A stretch of 64,000 nt of DNA from Aquipuribacter sp. SD81 (GCF_037153975.1 NZ_JBBAYJ010000007.1:62001-126000); one strand, 5' to 3'. Shown: positions 1-8,984, numbered from the stretch's first letter. Notes: a model not told the origin generated them from the sequence alone. Numbers and translations: made by a program.

Positions 1-76
1 ACCGGCCCCGACGCTCGTCCGGGGCGGGCGACCGCCCGACCGTCGCTGTCGGACCGCGCCCCTACGGTCACCGGCC

Positions 77-652
77 GTGGGACGCATCCTCTTCGACACC
101 GCCACGAGCATCGACGGCTTCATCGCCGACCCGGACGGCTCCCTCGCCTGGCTCTTCGCCGTCGAGGGGGGCGAGGACCCCGACGAGGCGCTCTTCCCCA
201 GCGGCGCGAGCGTGCTCGTCGAGGGCTCGACGACGTACGAGTGGATCCTCCGCGAGGAGGACGTGCTCGCCCACCCCGAGAAGTGGCAGGGCTTCCACGG
301 CGACCGCCCGACGTTCGTCTTCACCCACCGGGACCTGCCGGTGCCCACCGGTGCCGACGTGCGGTTCGTGCGCGGGCCGGTCGCCGACGTCCTGCCGCGG
401 CTGCGCGAGGCCGCCGGCGACGGCGACATCTGGGTCGTGGGAGGGGGCGACCTCGCCGGTCAGTTCCTCGACGCGGGCGCCCTCGACGAGGTCGCCCTGT
501 CCGTGGCGCCGGTCGCCCTCGGCGGCGGCGCGCCGCTGCTGCCGCGGCGCGTCACCTCCGAGCGGCTCCGGCTGCGCTCCGCCGCCGCCCACGGGCAGTT
601 CGCTCGGCTCGTCTACGAGGTCCGGCCGGCGCACGACGCGCTCAGCCCGTGA
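77..652 (+). CDS. RibD C-terminal / dihydrofolate reductase-like protein
   Basis: A 191-residue protein starting at GTG 77. The opening GRILFDTATSIDGFIADPDG and the later IWVVGGGDLAGQFLDAGALDE segment are typical of the RibD C-terminal (DHFR-like) reductase family, which binds NADPH in a Rossmann-like fold. The true substrate cannot be read from sequence; many stand-alone members are uncharacterised oxidoreductases. A TACGGT hexamer at 63-68 lies 8 nt before the start, so the mRNA may be leaderless. The end overlaps a converging DUF427-like fragment by 11 bp. Confidence 0.85.
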   Translation: MGRILFDTATSIDGFIADPDGSLAWLFAVEGGEDPDEALFPSGASVLVEGSTTYEWILREEDVLAHPEKWQGFHGDRPTFVFTHRDLPVPTGADVRFVRGPVADVLPRLREAAGDGDIWVVGGGDLAGQFLDAGALDEVALSVAPVALGGGAPLLPRRVTSERLRLRSAAAHGQFARLVYEVRPAHDALSP

Positions 653-872
653 CGCGCCCGTCGACCTCGGTCCGTACGCCCCCACCCATGAAGCACACGT
701 GCCCGGGCAGCGGCAGCGCCTCGGGCAGCGGCTCCTCGTAGCCCCACGCGACGTCGGCGGGGCCGCCGACGAGCGAGCGGTACGTCGCGTCGCCCTCGTA
801 CGGGCAGGCGTGGCCGTGGTGCTGTCGCGCGGCCCCTCCGGCGTCGCGAGCGCACGGACGTACGTCGGGCAC
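642..872 (-). pseudogene. DUF427-domain fragment, N-terminally truncated
   Basis: Seventy-six residues from GTG 872. CPYEGDATYRS, VAWGYEEPLPEALPL and GHVCFMGGGV match the C-terminal two thirds of DUF427 proteins. The usual N-terminal strand region is missing. Upstream in frame only a short HLLLLVPDVR-like stretch precedes a stop at 906-908, and the DNA then runs into tandem repeats, so this looks like a decaying remnant. It could still be a short expressed protein. The function of DUF427 is unknown. Confidence 0.45.
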
Positions 873-920
873 GAGCAGCAGCAGGTGGTCGGTGCCGCGG
901 TCGCCTTAACGCTCGGACGT

Positions 921-1074
921 GTCGTGCACGACCACCTGGAGGGGGCGGGTGTCGCCGCTGCCTCACGCACGACCGTGTCGTGCCCGACCGTCTCGTGCGC
1001 GACCCTGTCGGGCGCGACACGGTCGTGCGTGACGCGAGTGGTGCAGCACCTCGCCCCAGGTGGTCGTGCACGAC
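921..1074. repeat. 19-bp perfect inverted repeat flanking the 15-bp array
   Basis: Left arm 921-939 begins GTCGTGCACGACCACC. Right arm 1056-1074 is its exact reverse complement. Each arm also contains the 12-bp self-palindrome GTCGTGCACGAC. The arms bracket the four 15-bp repeats, so the segment could extrude as a cruciform or be a small mobile remnant. Confidence 0.7.
970..1029. repeat. 15-bp tandem repeat, four units
   Basis: Four consecutive 15-bp units (970-984, 985-999, 1000-1014, 1015-1029) vary around CGACCGTGTCGTGCG. They lie between the DUF427 remnant and the mannosyltransferase gene and are not coding on either strand as far as I can see. Confidence 0.75.
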
Positions 1075-1148
1075 CGATCCCTACGACCGATCCCTACGAC
1101 CGGTCCGTACGACCGGTGCCTGCGACCGGCCCGCACGAGCCCGGCCCG
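1071..1148. repeat. 13-bp tandem repeat, about six units
   Basis: Units start at 1071, 1084, 1097, 1110 and 1123, with a degenerate sixth at 1136. The first two are identical (CGACCGATCCCTA). The unit resembles, but is out of register with, the 15-bp repeat just upstream. Together the two arrays fill most of the roughly 300-bp gene-free stretch 873-1175. Confidence 0.8.
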
Positions 1149-1175
1149 ACCGGCCCGGCCGCCGTCACGACCAGG

Positions 1176-2849
1176 TCAGACCCAGCTCGGCCACCACATG
1201 CGCAGGCGCCACTCCGAGGTCGTGATGACCTGCGCCGTCCACACGGGGTAGAAGAACAGCAGGCACGCGACCGCGCCGACGACGACCGCCCCGACGCCGA
1301 CCGCCCCCCACAGGCGCCGGTCCGGCGAGGCGGTCACCGGCCCGAGCAGCAGCCCGAGGGCGTACGTGAGGGCGAGCACGAGGTACGGCACGAAGGCGAC
1401 GGCGTAGAAGTAGAAGATCGTGCGGTCCTGGAAGGCGAACCACGGCAGGTAGCAGGCCGCGAGCGGCACGAGCACCGCCCCGGCCCGCCAGTCGCGACGC
1501 AGCAGCCACGCGAGCAGGCAGACGACGACGGCGATGGTGCCGCCCCACCACACGACCGGGTTGCCGAGCGACGTCACCGCCGAGCTGCAGGCGTCGGCGC
1601 CGCAGCCCTCCAGCCCCTCGTTCTGGCCGCGGTAGTAGAACGACGTCGGCCGGCCCATGACGAGCCACGACCAGGGGTTCGCCATGTACGGGTGCTCGTT
1701 GTCGACCGTGTTGATCGAGCGGTGGAAGTCGTACGCGGAGACGTGGTAGTGCCACAGGCTCGCGAGCGCGTCGGGCAGCCACGGGGTCGCCTCGTCCGGG
1801 TTCTCCGCCGCCCACTGCCGGCTGTACGCGTCCGGCGAGCGGAACCAGCCCGTCCACGACGCCAGGTAGGTGACGAACGCGACCGGGACCAGGGCGAGGA
1901 ACGCGAACCACGAGTCGCGCACGAGCATCCCCGTGAACCAGCGGTCGACCCCGACCGCGCGGCGCGCACCCATGTCCCACAGCACGGTGAGCACGCCGAA
2001 CGCCGCGAGCACGTACAGGCCCGACCACTTGGTCGCGCACGCCGCGCCCAGCGCGACCCCCGCCAGCAGGCGGTAGGGCCGCCAGCCCAGCCACGGCCCG
2101 TACGGGTCGAGCCGTCGGCCGGCCGCGACGGTCTCCGCGACGCGTCGCGCCAGCCGTTCCCGCGCCGCGAAGCGGTCGGCGAGCAGCAGCGCGAAGGCCA
2201 CGAGCACCCAGAAGGCGAGGAAGATGTCGAGCAGGCTCGTGCGCGAGTGCACGATGTGGTGCCCGTCGACCGCGAGCAGCAGCCCCGCGACCCCGCCGAG
2301 CAGCGCCGAGCCGAACAGCGCCCGGGCGACGAGCACGACCAGCACGACCATGAGCACACCGACGACCGCGGCGGACAGCCGCCAGAAGAACGTGTCGTCG
2401 GGGTCCAGGCGCATGCCCGCCGCGATCATCCACTTGCCGAGCGGCGGGTGGACGACGAAGTCCGGGTTGCCGCGGTCGAACACGTCGAGCGTGCCGGAGT
2501 TGAAGAGGTCGTTGGCGTAGGTGTCCGACCAGTCCTCGGGCTTCGGGTCCGGCGGGTCCGGGTCCTCCAGCGCCCGGACCTCGTGCCCGAACAGCAGCAT
2601 CGAGTACGCCTGCTTGACGTAGTACGTCTCGTCGAACACGAGCTCGGCGGGGCGGCCGAGGCCGGGCAGGCGGAGCAGCGCGGCGATGCCGCCCATGACC
2701 GCGGCGACGGCCCACGCCCACCACGCCGGCTCGGGGTGCACGAGGCCGAGGCGCTCGCGCAGCCGCTGCCGCGTCGCCGCGACCGCGCCCGCGTCGTCCC
2801 GCCCGGCCCCCGGACGGCGGTCGAGCACCGTCCCCGTGCTGCTGCTCAC
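1176..2849 (-). CDS. Dolichyl-phosphate-mannose--protein mannosyltransferase family (GT39, Pmt)
   Basis: A 557-residue polytopic membrane protein from GTG 2849. It is predicted to transfer mannose from polyprenyl-phosphate-mannose to secreted proteins at the membrane. The first extracytoplasmic loop carries the family DE pair at D73-E74 (VFDETYYVKQAY), followed by the HPPLGKW motif. Many hydrophobic helices follow, and the length suits actinobacterial Pmt. A TAGCCT -10 on the minus strand (2856-2861) sits 6 nt before the start, suggesting leaderless expression. It is divergent from rsmI with only 60 bp between starts, a pairing common in actinobacteria. Confidence 0.93.
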   Translation of the reverse strand: MSSSTGTVLDRRPGAGRDDAGAVAATRQRLRERLGLVHPEPAWWAWAVAAVMGGIAALLRLPGLGRPAELVFDETYYVKQAYSMLLFGHEVRALEDPDPPDPKPEDWSDTYANDLFNSGTLDVFDRGNPDFVVHPPLGKWMIAAGMRLDPDDTFFWRLSAAVVGVLMVVLVVLVARALFGSALLGGVAGLLLAVDGHHIVHSRTSLLDIFLAFWVLVAFALLLADRFAARERLARRVAETVAAGRRLDPYGPWLGWRPYRLLAGVALGAACATKWSGLYVLAAFGVLTVLWDMGARRAVGVDRWFTGMLVRDSWFAFLALVPVAFVTYLASWTGWFRSPDAYSRQWAAENPDEATPWLPDALASLWHYHVSAYDFHRSINTVDNEHPYMANPWSWLVMGRPTSFYYRGQNEGLEGCGADACSSAVTSLGNPVVWWGGTIAVVVCLLAWLLRRDWRAGAVLVPLAACYLPWFAFQDRTIFYFYAVAFVPYLVLALTYALGLLLGPVTASPDRRLWGAVGVGAVVVGAVACLLFFYPVWTAQVITTSEWRLRMWWPSWV

Positions 2850-2855
2850 GGGCCC

Positions 2856-2903
2856 AGGCTACGGGCGGCTCCCGGTGGCACCGGCGGCTGCGCCGGATAC
2901 CGT
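2856..2903. promoter_or_regulatory. Divergent leaderless promoters, Pmt gene and rsmI
   Basis: On the minus strand, TAGCCT (2856-2861) ends 6 nt before GTG 2849. On the plus strand, TACCGT (2898-2903) ends 6 nt before GTG 2910. Both fit the TANNNT leaderless -10 pattern of actinobacteria. Confidence 0.6.
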
Positions 2904-2909
2904 CGTCGC

Positions 2910-3779
2910 GTGCCCGTCCCGGACGGCCCGTCGACCGGGCGCCTGCTGCTGGCCGCCACCCCCATCGGGGACCCCGACGACGCGAGCGCGCGGCTGCGTC
3001 GCTGGCTCGCGGAGGCCGACGTCGTCGCCGCCGAGGACACCCGCCGCCTGCGCCGGCTCACCGGGGCGCTAGGGGTCGACGTCCGCGGCCGCGTCGTCGC
3101 GCACCACGAGCACAACGAGACCGGCGGCTCCGGCGGCTCGTCCTCGGCGCTGCTGGCGGAGGTGCAGGCCGGCCGCACCGTGCTCGTCGTCACGGACGCC
3201 GGCATGCCGACCGTGTCCGACCCCGGCTACCGAGCCGTCGTCGCCGCGGTCGAGGCGGGCCTGCCCGTCACGGTGCTGCCGGGCCCGAGCGCGGTGCTCG
3301 CGGCGCTCGCGGTGTCCGGTCTGCCGACCGACCGCTTCGCCTTCGACGGGTTCCTGCCCCGCAGGCGCGGCGAGCGTGAGCGCGCCCTCGCCGGTCTCGT
3401 CGCCGAGCAGCGCACCGTCGTCCTCTTCGAGGCGCCCCACCGGCTCGCGGAGATGCTCGACCACGCCGCGGAGGTGCTCGGCGCCACGCGGCGGGCCGCG
3501 GTGTGCCGGGAGCTGACGAAGACCTACGAGGAGGTCCGCCGCGGCACGCTCGCCGAGCTCGCGGCCTGGGCCGGCGCGGCCACCGTGCTCGGCGAGGTCA
3601 CCGTGGTGCTCGCGGGCGCCGTCGTGGAGGCCGCGGAGCCGGCGGACCTCGTCGCGGAGGTGACGGCCCGCGAGGCCGCCGGCCTGCGCCTCAAGGACGC
3701 CGTCGCGGAGGTGGCGTCGCTGCGCGGCGTGCGCAAGAACGCGCTCTACGACGCCGTCCTCGCCGCCCGCCGGGGCTGA
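2910..3779 (+). CDS. rsmI: 16S rRNA (cytidine-1402-2'-O)-methyltransferase RsmI
   Basis: A 289-residue protein. GRLLLAATPIGDPDDAS, AAEDTRRLRRL and VLVVTDAGMPTVSDPG are the classic SAM-dependent tetrapyrrole-methylase-type motifs of RsmI, which methylates C1402 of 16S rRNA. FEAPHRLAEML and ELTKTYEEVRRG are conserved family blocks. I chose GTG 2910 because a TACCGT -10 precedes it by 6 nt and the residues upstream are not conserved in type. GGGGC-TGA-GCCCC (3772-3784) spans the stop codon and may act as a weak terminator. Confidence 0.95.
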   Translation: MPVPDGPSTGRLLLAATPIGDPDDASARLRRWLAEADVVAAEDTRRLRRLTGALGVDVRGRVVAHHEHNETGGSGGSSSALLAEVQAGRTVLVVTDAGMPTVSDPGYRAVVAAVEAGLPVTVLPGPSAVLAALAVSGLPTDRFAFDGFLPRRRGERERALAGLVAEQRTVVLFEAPHRLAEMLDHAAEVLGATRRAAVCRELTKTYEEVRRGTLAELAAWAGAATVLGEVTVVLAGAVVEAAEPADLVAEVTAREAAGLRLKDAVAEVASLRGVRKNALYDAVLAARRG

Positions 3780-3864
3780 GCCCCGCTCGCCCCAGGTTGT
3801 GCGCACGCGCGACGGCGGGGACGGTCGAGGGACTACCCGACCGCGACCCTCGGGGGCTCCCACC

Positions 3865-4701
3865 ATGAACATCGAGAACGAGTACGTGTACGACTTCGTC
3901 TCGTACACGATCGTGTCCCACGTCTTCACCCTCGGCTACGCCGCCATGGCGGCCGGCCTCGTCTTCTTCCTCGTCACCTCCTCCAACAGCCACCCGCGCT
4001 ACCGGCTGTCGTCCGCGCTGTCCGCGGTGGTGATGGTGTCGGCCCTGCTCGAGCTGTACGTCATCTCCCAGCGCTGGACGCAGGCCTTCCGCTGGGACGG
4101 GGAGGCGTTCGTGCAGGCCGAGACCGCCTTCTCCAACGGCTACCGCTACATGAACTGGTCGATCGACGTGCCCGTGCTGCTCACGCAGCTCCTCATCGTC
4201 ATGGGGGTGACGGGTGCGGCGTTCCGGCGCGCGTGGGCGCTGTTCGCGGGCGCGGGCCTGCTCATGGTCTACACCGGCTACGTCGGGCAGTACTACGAGG
4301 TCGAGCGCACCGCCCCGTTCTGGGTGTGGGGCGCCGTCAGCACCGTCTTCTTCCTCGTCATCCTCGTGCTCGTGTACCGCGTGGTCCACGGCAACCTGCC
4401 GCGCCTGCCGGAGAACGCCCGCGGTCTCGCGAAGTCGGTCTGGTGGCTGCTGTTCGTCTCGTGGATGCTCTACCCGGGCGCGTACCTCATGCCGGTCCTC
4501 ATCGACGGGACCGACGGCGTGGTCGCGCGGCAGATCACGTACACGGTCGCCGACATCACGTCCAAGGTCATCTACGGAGTCCTCCTCGCCGTCATCGCGC
4601 GCAAGGTGAGCATCGCCGAGGGCTTCACCGACGCCGTCCCCTCCGACGTCGCGCGGGTGCGCGGCGGCATCACCGAGGTGCAGGCCCCCGGTCGCGTGTG
4701 A
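3865..4701 (+). CDS. Light-driven sodium-pump-type rhodopsin (NDQ motif)
   Basis: A 278-residue seven-helix microbial rhodopsin starting at ATG 3865. Helix C reads RYMNWSIDVPVLLTQ, giving N97, D101 and Q108, the NDQ triad that defines Na+-pumping rhodopsins such as Krokinobacter KR2 (N112, D116, Q123). Helix G has YTVADITSKVIYG with retinal Schiff-base Lys K234 and D230 (KR2 K255, D251); R94 matches KR2 R109. Similarity to KR2 is strong across the protein, including SAVVMVSA and LYPGAYLMP. One difference is E63 in helix B where KR2 has L74. Another is A242 at the KR2 G263 position. No carotenoid cleavage (blh/brp) or carotenoid genes are nearby, so retinal must come from elsewhere or from outside the cell. 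Flanking genes are rsmI and an aminotransferase; no obvious operon. Confidence 0.95.
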   Translation: MNIENEYVYDFVSYTIVSHVFTLGYAAMAAGLVFFLVTSSNSHPRYRLSSALSAVVMVSALLELYVISQRWTQAFRWDGEAFVQAETAFSNGYRYMNWSIDVPVLLTQLLIVMGVTGAAFRRAWALFAGAGLLMVYTGYVGQYYEVERTAPFWVWGAVSTVFFLVILVLVYRVVHGNLPRLPENARGLAKSVWWLLFVSWMLYPGAYLMPVLIDGTDGVVARQITYTVADITSKVIYGVLLAVIARKVSIAEGFTDAVPSDVARVRGGITEVQAPGRV

Positions 4702-4769
4702 GCGGCCACCTGCCGACAGGTGGCCGGCTCGGCCCCGGACGGTTCCCTCGCGGACCCGTCCGGGGCTCC

Positions 4770-4775
4770 TAGGCT
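4770..4775 (+). promoter_or_regulatory. -10 hexamer TAGGCT of the alaC-like gene
   Basis: TAGGCT ends 6 nt before ATG 4782, the spacing of leaderless actinobacterial promoters. Confidence 0.6.
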
Positions 4776-4781
4776 CGGGCG

Positions 4782-5999
4782 ATGGAGTTCCGGCGCATCG
4801 GCGGCCTGCCCCCGTACGTCTTCACGATCATCGACGGGCTCAAGCAGCAGGCCCGCCGGGAGGGACGCGACGTCGTCGACCTCGGCTTCGGCAACCCCGA
4901 CGTGCCGAGCCCGGACCTCGCCGTCGACAAGCTCGCCGAGGCCGCCCGCAACCCGCGCAACCACCGGTACTCCTCCTCGCGCGGGATCCCGCGGCTGCGT
5001 CAGGCCGTCGCCCGCCGCTACCACGACGTCTTCGGGGTCGACCTCGACCCCGAGACGCAGGTGATGAGCGTCATCGGCGCGAAGGAGGGCTTCAGCCACC
5101 TCATGTGGGTGCTGCTGCAGCCCGGCGACTCCGCCCTGGTGCCGCAGCCCAGCTACCCCATCCACATCTGGGGCCCGTACCTCGCCGGCGCGGACGTGCG
5201 GCAGGTGCCGATGGGCACCCCCGACCGCTACGAGGACCAGGCCAACCCCTTCCGGCACGGCCGCGCCTACGTCGACAACGTCATGACGCAGTGGGAGCAC
5301 GGCTGGCCGCGCCCTCGGGTCGTCGTGCTGTCGTTCCCCCACAACCCCACCGGCGCCGTCGTCGAGCAGGCCGACCTGCAGCGCCTGGTGGACTGGGCGA
5401 GGGACAGGGACGTCGTGCTCGTCCACGACTTCGCGTACGCCGACGTCGCCTTCGACGGCTGGCGGCCCCCGTCGGTGCTGGCGTGCGAGGGCGGGACCGA
5501 CGTGGCCGTCGAGCTGTACTCGATGACGAAGTCCTTCTCGATGGCCGGGTGGCGCGTCGCGTTCCTCGTCGGGCGCGCCGACGTCGTCGCCGCGCTCGCC
5601 AAGCTCAAGAGCTACCTCGACTACGGCACGTTCCAGCCCATCCAGATCGCGGCGACCGTCACGCTCACCGACGCCGCCGAGTACCCGCAGCACGTGAGCG
5701 AGGTGTACCGCTCGCGCCGCGACGCGCTGTGCGACGGGCTCGCCCGGATCGGCTGGCGCGTGCCCCGCCCGCGCGGGTCGATGTTCGTGTGGGCGCCCGT
5801 CCCGCCCGCCTACCGCGAGGAGGGCAGCGTCGCCTTCGCCACCCGCCTCGTCACCGACTGCGACGTGGCGGTGGCGCCGGGGGTCGGCTTCGGCCCGGAC
5901 GGCGACGGGCACGTGCGCTTCGCCCTCATCGAGAACGAGCAGCGCATCGCCCAGGCGGTCCGGCAGCTGCGGCGGGGCCTTCCCGCCCTGTCGGGTTGA
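4782..5999 (+). CDS. alaC: Class I/II aminotransferase, AlaC-like (glutamate-pyruvate)
   Basis: A 405-residue fold-type I PLP enzyme. The PLP lysine is K250 in YSMTKSFSMAGWR. FPHNPTGAVV (185-194) and the final HVRFALIENEQRIAQAVRQL are family blocks. The start IGGLPPYVFTIIDGLKQQAR and SYPIHIWG closely follow E. coli AlaC, which makes alanine from pyruvate and glutamate. Related LL-diaminopimelate or methionine aminotransferases are possible alternatives. It is a single gene with its own leaderless-type promoter. Confidence 0.85.
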   Translation: MEFRRIGGLPPYVFTIIDGLKQQARREGRDVVDLGFGNPDVPSPDLAVDKLAEAARNPRNHRYSSSRGIPRLRQAVARRYHDVFGVDLDPETQVMSVIGAKEGFSHLMWVLLQPGDSALVPQPSYPIHIWGPYLAGADVRQVPMGTPDRYEDQANPFRHGRAYVDNVMTQWEHGWPRPRVVVLSFPHNPTGAVVEQADLQRLVDWARDRDVVLVHDFAYADVAFDGWRPPSVLACEGGTDVAVELYSMTKSFSMAGWRVAFLVGRADVVAALAKLKSYLDYGTFQPIQIAATVTLTDAAEYPQHVSEVYRSRRDALCDGLARIGWRVPRPRGSMFVWAPVPPAYREEGSVAFATRLVTDCDVAVAPGVGFGPDGDGHVRFALIENEQRIAQAVRQLRRGLPALSG

Positions 6000-6078
6000 G
6001 TGGCGTCGTGCACGGCGTCCGGGTGCGGAACGTGAGGAACTACTGACAGCGCGTACCCGTGGGTGACATGGTGATCAC

Positions 6079-7092
6079 GTGCGAGGCGACCCCGTCCTCC
6101 GGACCGTCCGCGTCCTGGTCCTCGTGCTGTGGCCGACGGTCGCCGTCTGGCTGCTGCCCGGACAGCACCGTGACGGGCCCGGTCTCGTCCTGGCCGCCGT
6201 CACCCTCGCGGTCTTCAGCCTCGCCGCCCTCCTGCTCCTGCTCTCCGGCTCCCACGTGCACCGGGTCGTCCCGGCGTGCCTCACGCTGTTCTCCGCCGCG
6301 GCGGTGGTCGGGGCCCTCGCGGGGACCGAGCCCGAGATGGCCCTCCTCGTCCCGCTCTTCCTCGGTGTGCTCAGCACCGTCGCCGCGGCGAGGCTCGGCC
6401 GGCGAGGTACGTGGTGGCAGATCGCGGTGTCGGCGGTCGGCTCGCTCGTCTGCGTCGCGTACGTCGCGGACGACCCCGTGAAGACCCTCGGGGCGTCGGT
6501 CGCGGTGGTCGCCGGCGTCGCCGCACCCGCCGTCGCGATCCTGCGGGTGAGGACGCAGCTGGACGCGGCGCACGCGCGCGAGCGGCGCCTCGCGCTCACC
6601 GACTCCCTCACCGGCGCGCTCAACCGGCGCGGGCTGTTCGAGGGACTCGACGAGGTGTGCGACGCGGCCGCCGACGCGGTCGTCGTCGTGGCCCTCGACC
6701 TCGACGGCTTCAAGCACCTCAACGACACCTTCGGCCACGCGGTCGGCGACGACGTGCTCGTCGGCCTCGTGCGGGAGCTGCACGCGCTGGGACGGCAGCC
6801 GGTGAGCGGGCGGCCGCTGCTCGTCGCCCGGCTGGGGGGCGAGGAGTTCCTCGTCGTCGCACCCTCGACCGGCGTCCCGACCGCCCTGCTCGCGGAGTGC
6901 GTGCGGTCGGCCACGGTCGCGGTGCGGCTGCCCGACGGCTCGCGCCCGACCGTCAGCGTGGGGGCGGTGGAGGCGCTGCCCCCCGCGGCGGTGGAGGACC
7001 GCCGCGCGTGGCTGCTGCGGCGCATGGACGAGGCCGACCGGCTCATGTACGAGGCCAAGCGCTCCGGCGGGGACCGCTCCCTCGTCGGCTGA
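6079..7092 (+). CDS. Membrane GGDEF protein, putative diguanylate cyclase
   Basis: A 337-residue protein with about five hydrophobic N-terminal helices (roughly 10-155) and a C-terminal GGDEF domain. The active-site motif is GGEEF at 253-257, and LTGALNRRG and [14 protein letters not shown] are intact, so c-di-GMP synthesis is plausible. The product-inhibition I-site RxxD is absent (RPLL is found instead), suggesting no classical feedback control. There is no PAS or GAF sensor, so any signal would be sensed by the membrane part. Start GTG 6079 is tentative; no clear ribosome site is visible. Confidence 0.88.
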   Translation: MRGDPVLRTVRVLVLVLWPTVAVWLLPGQHRDGPGLVLAAVTLAVFSLAALLLLLSGSHVHRVVPACLTLFSAAAVVGALAGTEPEMALLVPLFLGVLSTVAAARLGRRGTWWQIAVSAVGSLVCVAYVADDPVKTLGASVAVVAGVAAPAVAILRVRTQLDAAHARERRLALTDSLTGALNRRGLFEGLDEVCDAAADAVVVVALDLDGFKHLNDTFGHAVGDDVLVGLVRELHALGRQPVSGRPLLVARLGGEEFLVVAPSTGVPTALLAECVRSATVAVRLPDGSRPTVSVGAVEALPPAAVEDRRAWLLRRMDEADRLMYEAKRSGGDRSLVG

Positions 7093-7114
7093 CAGGACCG
7101 GCGGCGCCGCCACC

Positions 7115-7120
7115 TAGGCT
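7115..7120 (+). promoter_or_regulatory. -10 hexamer TAGGCT of metG
   Basis: TAGGCT ends 7 nt before ATG 7128; leaderless-type spacing. Confidence 0.6.
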
Positions 7121-7127
7121 GGCGAGC

Positions 7128-8927
7128 ATGACCCACGTGCTCTCGGCGGTGGCGTGGCCGTACGCCAACGGCCCCCGCCACATCGGCCACGTCGCCGGTT
7201 TCGGCGTCCCCTCCGACGTGTTCAGCCGGTACATGCGCATGGCGGGCCACGACGTGCTCATGGTGTCCGGCACCGACGAGCACGGGACGCCGATCCTCGT
7301 GCAGGCCGAGAAGGAGGGCGTCAGCCCCCAGGAGCTCGCCGACCGCTACAACCGCGTCATCGTCGAGGACCTGGCCGCGCTCGGGCTGTCGTACGACCTC
7401 TTCACCCGCACGAGCACCCGCAACCACCACCAGGTCGTGCAGACGCTGTTCCGCGCCGTCGCTGACAACGGCTACATCGTCGCCCGGACGCAGCTCGGCG
7501 CGGTGAGCCCGCGGACCGGTCGCACGCTGCCGGACCGCTACATCGAGGGCACGTGCCCCATCTGCGGCTACCCCTCCGCCCGCGGCGACCAGTGCGACAA
7601 CTGCGGCAACCAGCTCGACCCGCAGGACCTGCTCGAGCCGCGCAGCCGCATCGACGGCGAGGTGCCGGAGTTCGTCGAGACCGAGCACCTGTTCCTCGAC
7701 CTGCCGGCGCTCGCCGACGCCCTCGGGCAGTGGCTGCACGAGGTCGAGCGGGACGGCACGTGGCGGCCCAACGTCATCCGCTTCAGCCTCAACCTGCTGG
7801 AGGACGTGCGGCCCCGCGCCATCACCCGCGACCTCGACTGGGGCATCCGGGTGCCGCTGGAGGGCTGGGAGGACAACCCGAACAAGCGGATCTACGTGTG
7901 GTTCGACGCGGTCGTCGGCTACCTGTCCGCGTCGGTGGAGTGGGCGCGCCGGCTCGGCGACCCCGAGCGCTGGCGCGAGTGGTGGAACGACCCCGAGGCC
8001 CTGTCGTACTACTTCATGGGCAAGGACAACATCACCTTCCACTCCCAGATCTGGCCCGCCGAGCTCCTCGCGCACGACGGGCGGGGCGCCCGCGGTGGGC
8101 AGCAGGGCCCGTTCGGCGACCTGCAGCTGCCGACGGAGGTCGTCTCGAGCGAGTTCCTCACCATGGAGGGCCGGCAGTTCAGCTCCTCCCGCGGTGTCGT
8201 CATCTACGTGCGCGACGTGCTCGAGCGCTACCAGCCCGACGCGCTGCGCTACTTCATCTGCGCGGCCGGCCCGGAGACCGCCGACGCGGACTTCACGTGG
8301 GCGGAGTTCGTCCGGCGCACCAACACCGAGCTCGTGGCCGGCTGGGGCAACCTCGTCAACCGGACGGCGAGCCTCATCGCGAAGAACGTCGGCTCGGTCC
8401 CCGAGGCGGGCGCGCTCGAGCCCGTCGACACCGCGCTCCTCGACACCGTCGAGGCCGCCTTCGGCACCGTCGGCGGGCTGCTGCGCACCCACCGGCAGAA
8501 GGCGGCGCTCGCCGAGGCGATGCGCGCGGTCGGCGAGGTGAACGCGTACATCTCCGAGACCGCGCCCTTCAAGCTGACCACGAGCGACCCGGAGCGGATG
8601 CGGACGATCCTCCACGTCGCGGCGCAGTGCGTGAGCGACTGCAACACGCTGCTCGCGCCGTTCCTGCCCCACTCGGCGCAGAAGGTCCACGAGACGTTCG
8701 GGCGCACCGGCGTCTTCGCGCCCGTGCCGGAGGTGCGCGAGGTCGACGACCTCGACGGCGGGGCGCCGTACCCCGTGCTCACGGGCGACTACACGTCGAT
8801 GCGCGGCACCTGGCACCGCGTGCCGGTCGTTCCGGGTACGCCCGTCGCCAAGCCGACGCCGGTGTTCACCAAGCTCGACGACTCGGTCGTGGAGACGGAG
8901 CTCGCGCGCCTGCGCGGCGAGGCCTGA
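7128..8927 (+). CDS. metG: Methionyl-tRNA synthetase
   Basis: A 599-residue class I synthetase that charges tRNA-Met. HIGH is at 18-21 and the KMSKS-equivalent FSSSRG near residue 350. A zinc knuckle with Cys 143, 146, 156 and 159 lies in the connective domain. There is no C-terminal EMAP/tRNA-binding extension. The FSSSRG variant and this length fit the actinobacterial form. It stands upstream of a 141-bp palindrome and tatD, a common metG-tatD order. Confidence 0.97.
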   Translation: MTHVLSAVAWPYANGPRHIGHVAGFGVPSDVFSRYMRMAGHDVLMVSGTDEHGTPILVQAEKEGVSPQELADRYNRVIVEDLAALGLSYDLFTRTSTRNHHQVVQTLFRAVADNGYIVARTQLGAVSPRTGRTLPDRYIEGTCPICGYPSARGDQCDNCGNQLDPQDLLEPRSRIDGEVPEFVETEHLFLDLPALADALGQWLHEVERDGTWRPNVIRFSLNLLEDVRPRAITRDLDWGIRVPLEGWEDNPNKRIYVWFDAVVGYLSASVEWARRLGDPERWREWWNDPEALSYYFMGKDNITFHSQIWPAELLAHDGRGARGGQQGPFGDLQLPTEVVSSEFLTMEGRQFSSSRGVVIYVRDVLERYQPDALRYFICAAGPETADADFTWAEFVRRTNTELVAGWGNLVNRTASLIAKNVGSVPEAGALEPVDTALLDTVEAAFGTVGGLLRTHRQKAALAEAMRAVGEVNAYISETAPFKLTTSDPERMRTILHVAAQCVSDCNTLLAPFLPHSAQKVHETFGRTGVFAPVPEVREVDDLDGGAPYPVLTGDYTSMRGTWHRVPVVPGTPVAKPTPVFTKLDDSVVETELARLRGEA

Positions 8928-8984
8928 CCGGCCCGCCGGGCGCCGGGGCGCCGCGCGCCGCGGGCGGTACAGGGGGTCCGCACA

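Noticed and set aside
351-3779. Very long plus-strand open frame ahead of and through rsmI
   Set aside because: Only the part from 2910 is a real protein. The rest is Arg/Pro/Ala-rich antisense and out-of-frame sequence of the Pmt gene, as expected in very high-GC DNA.
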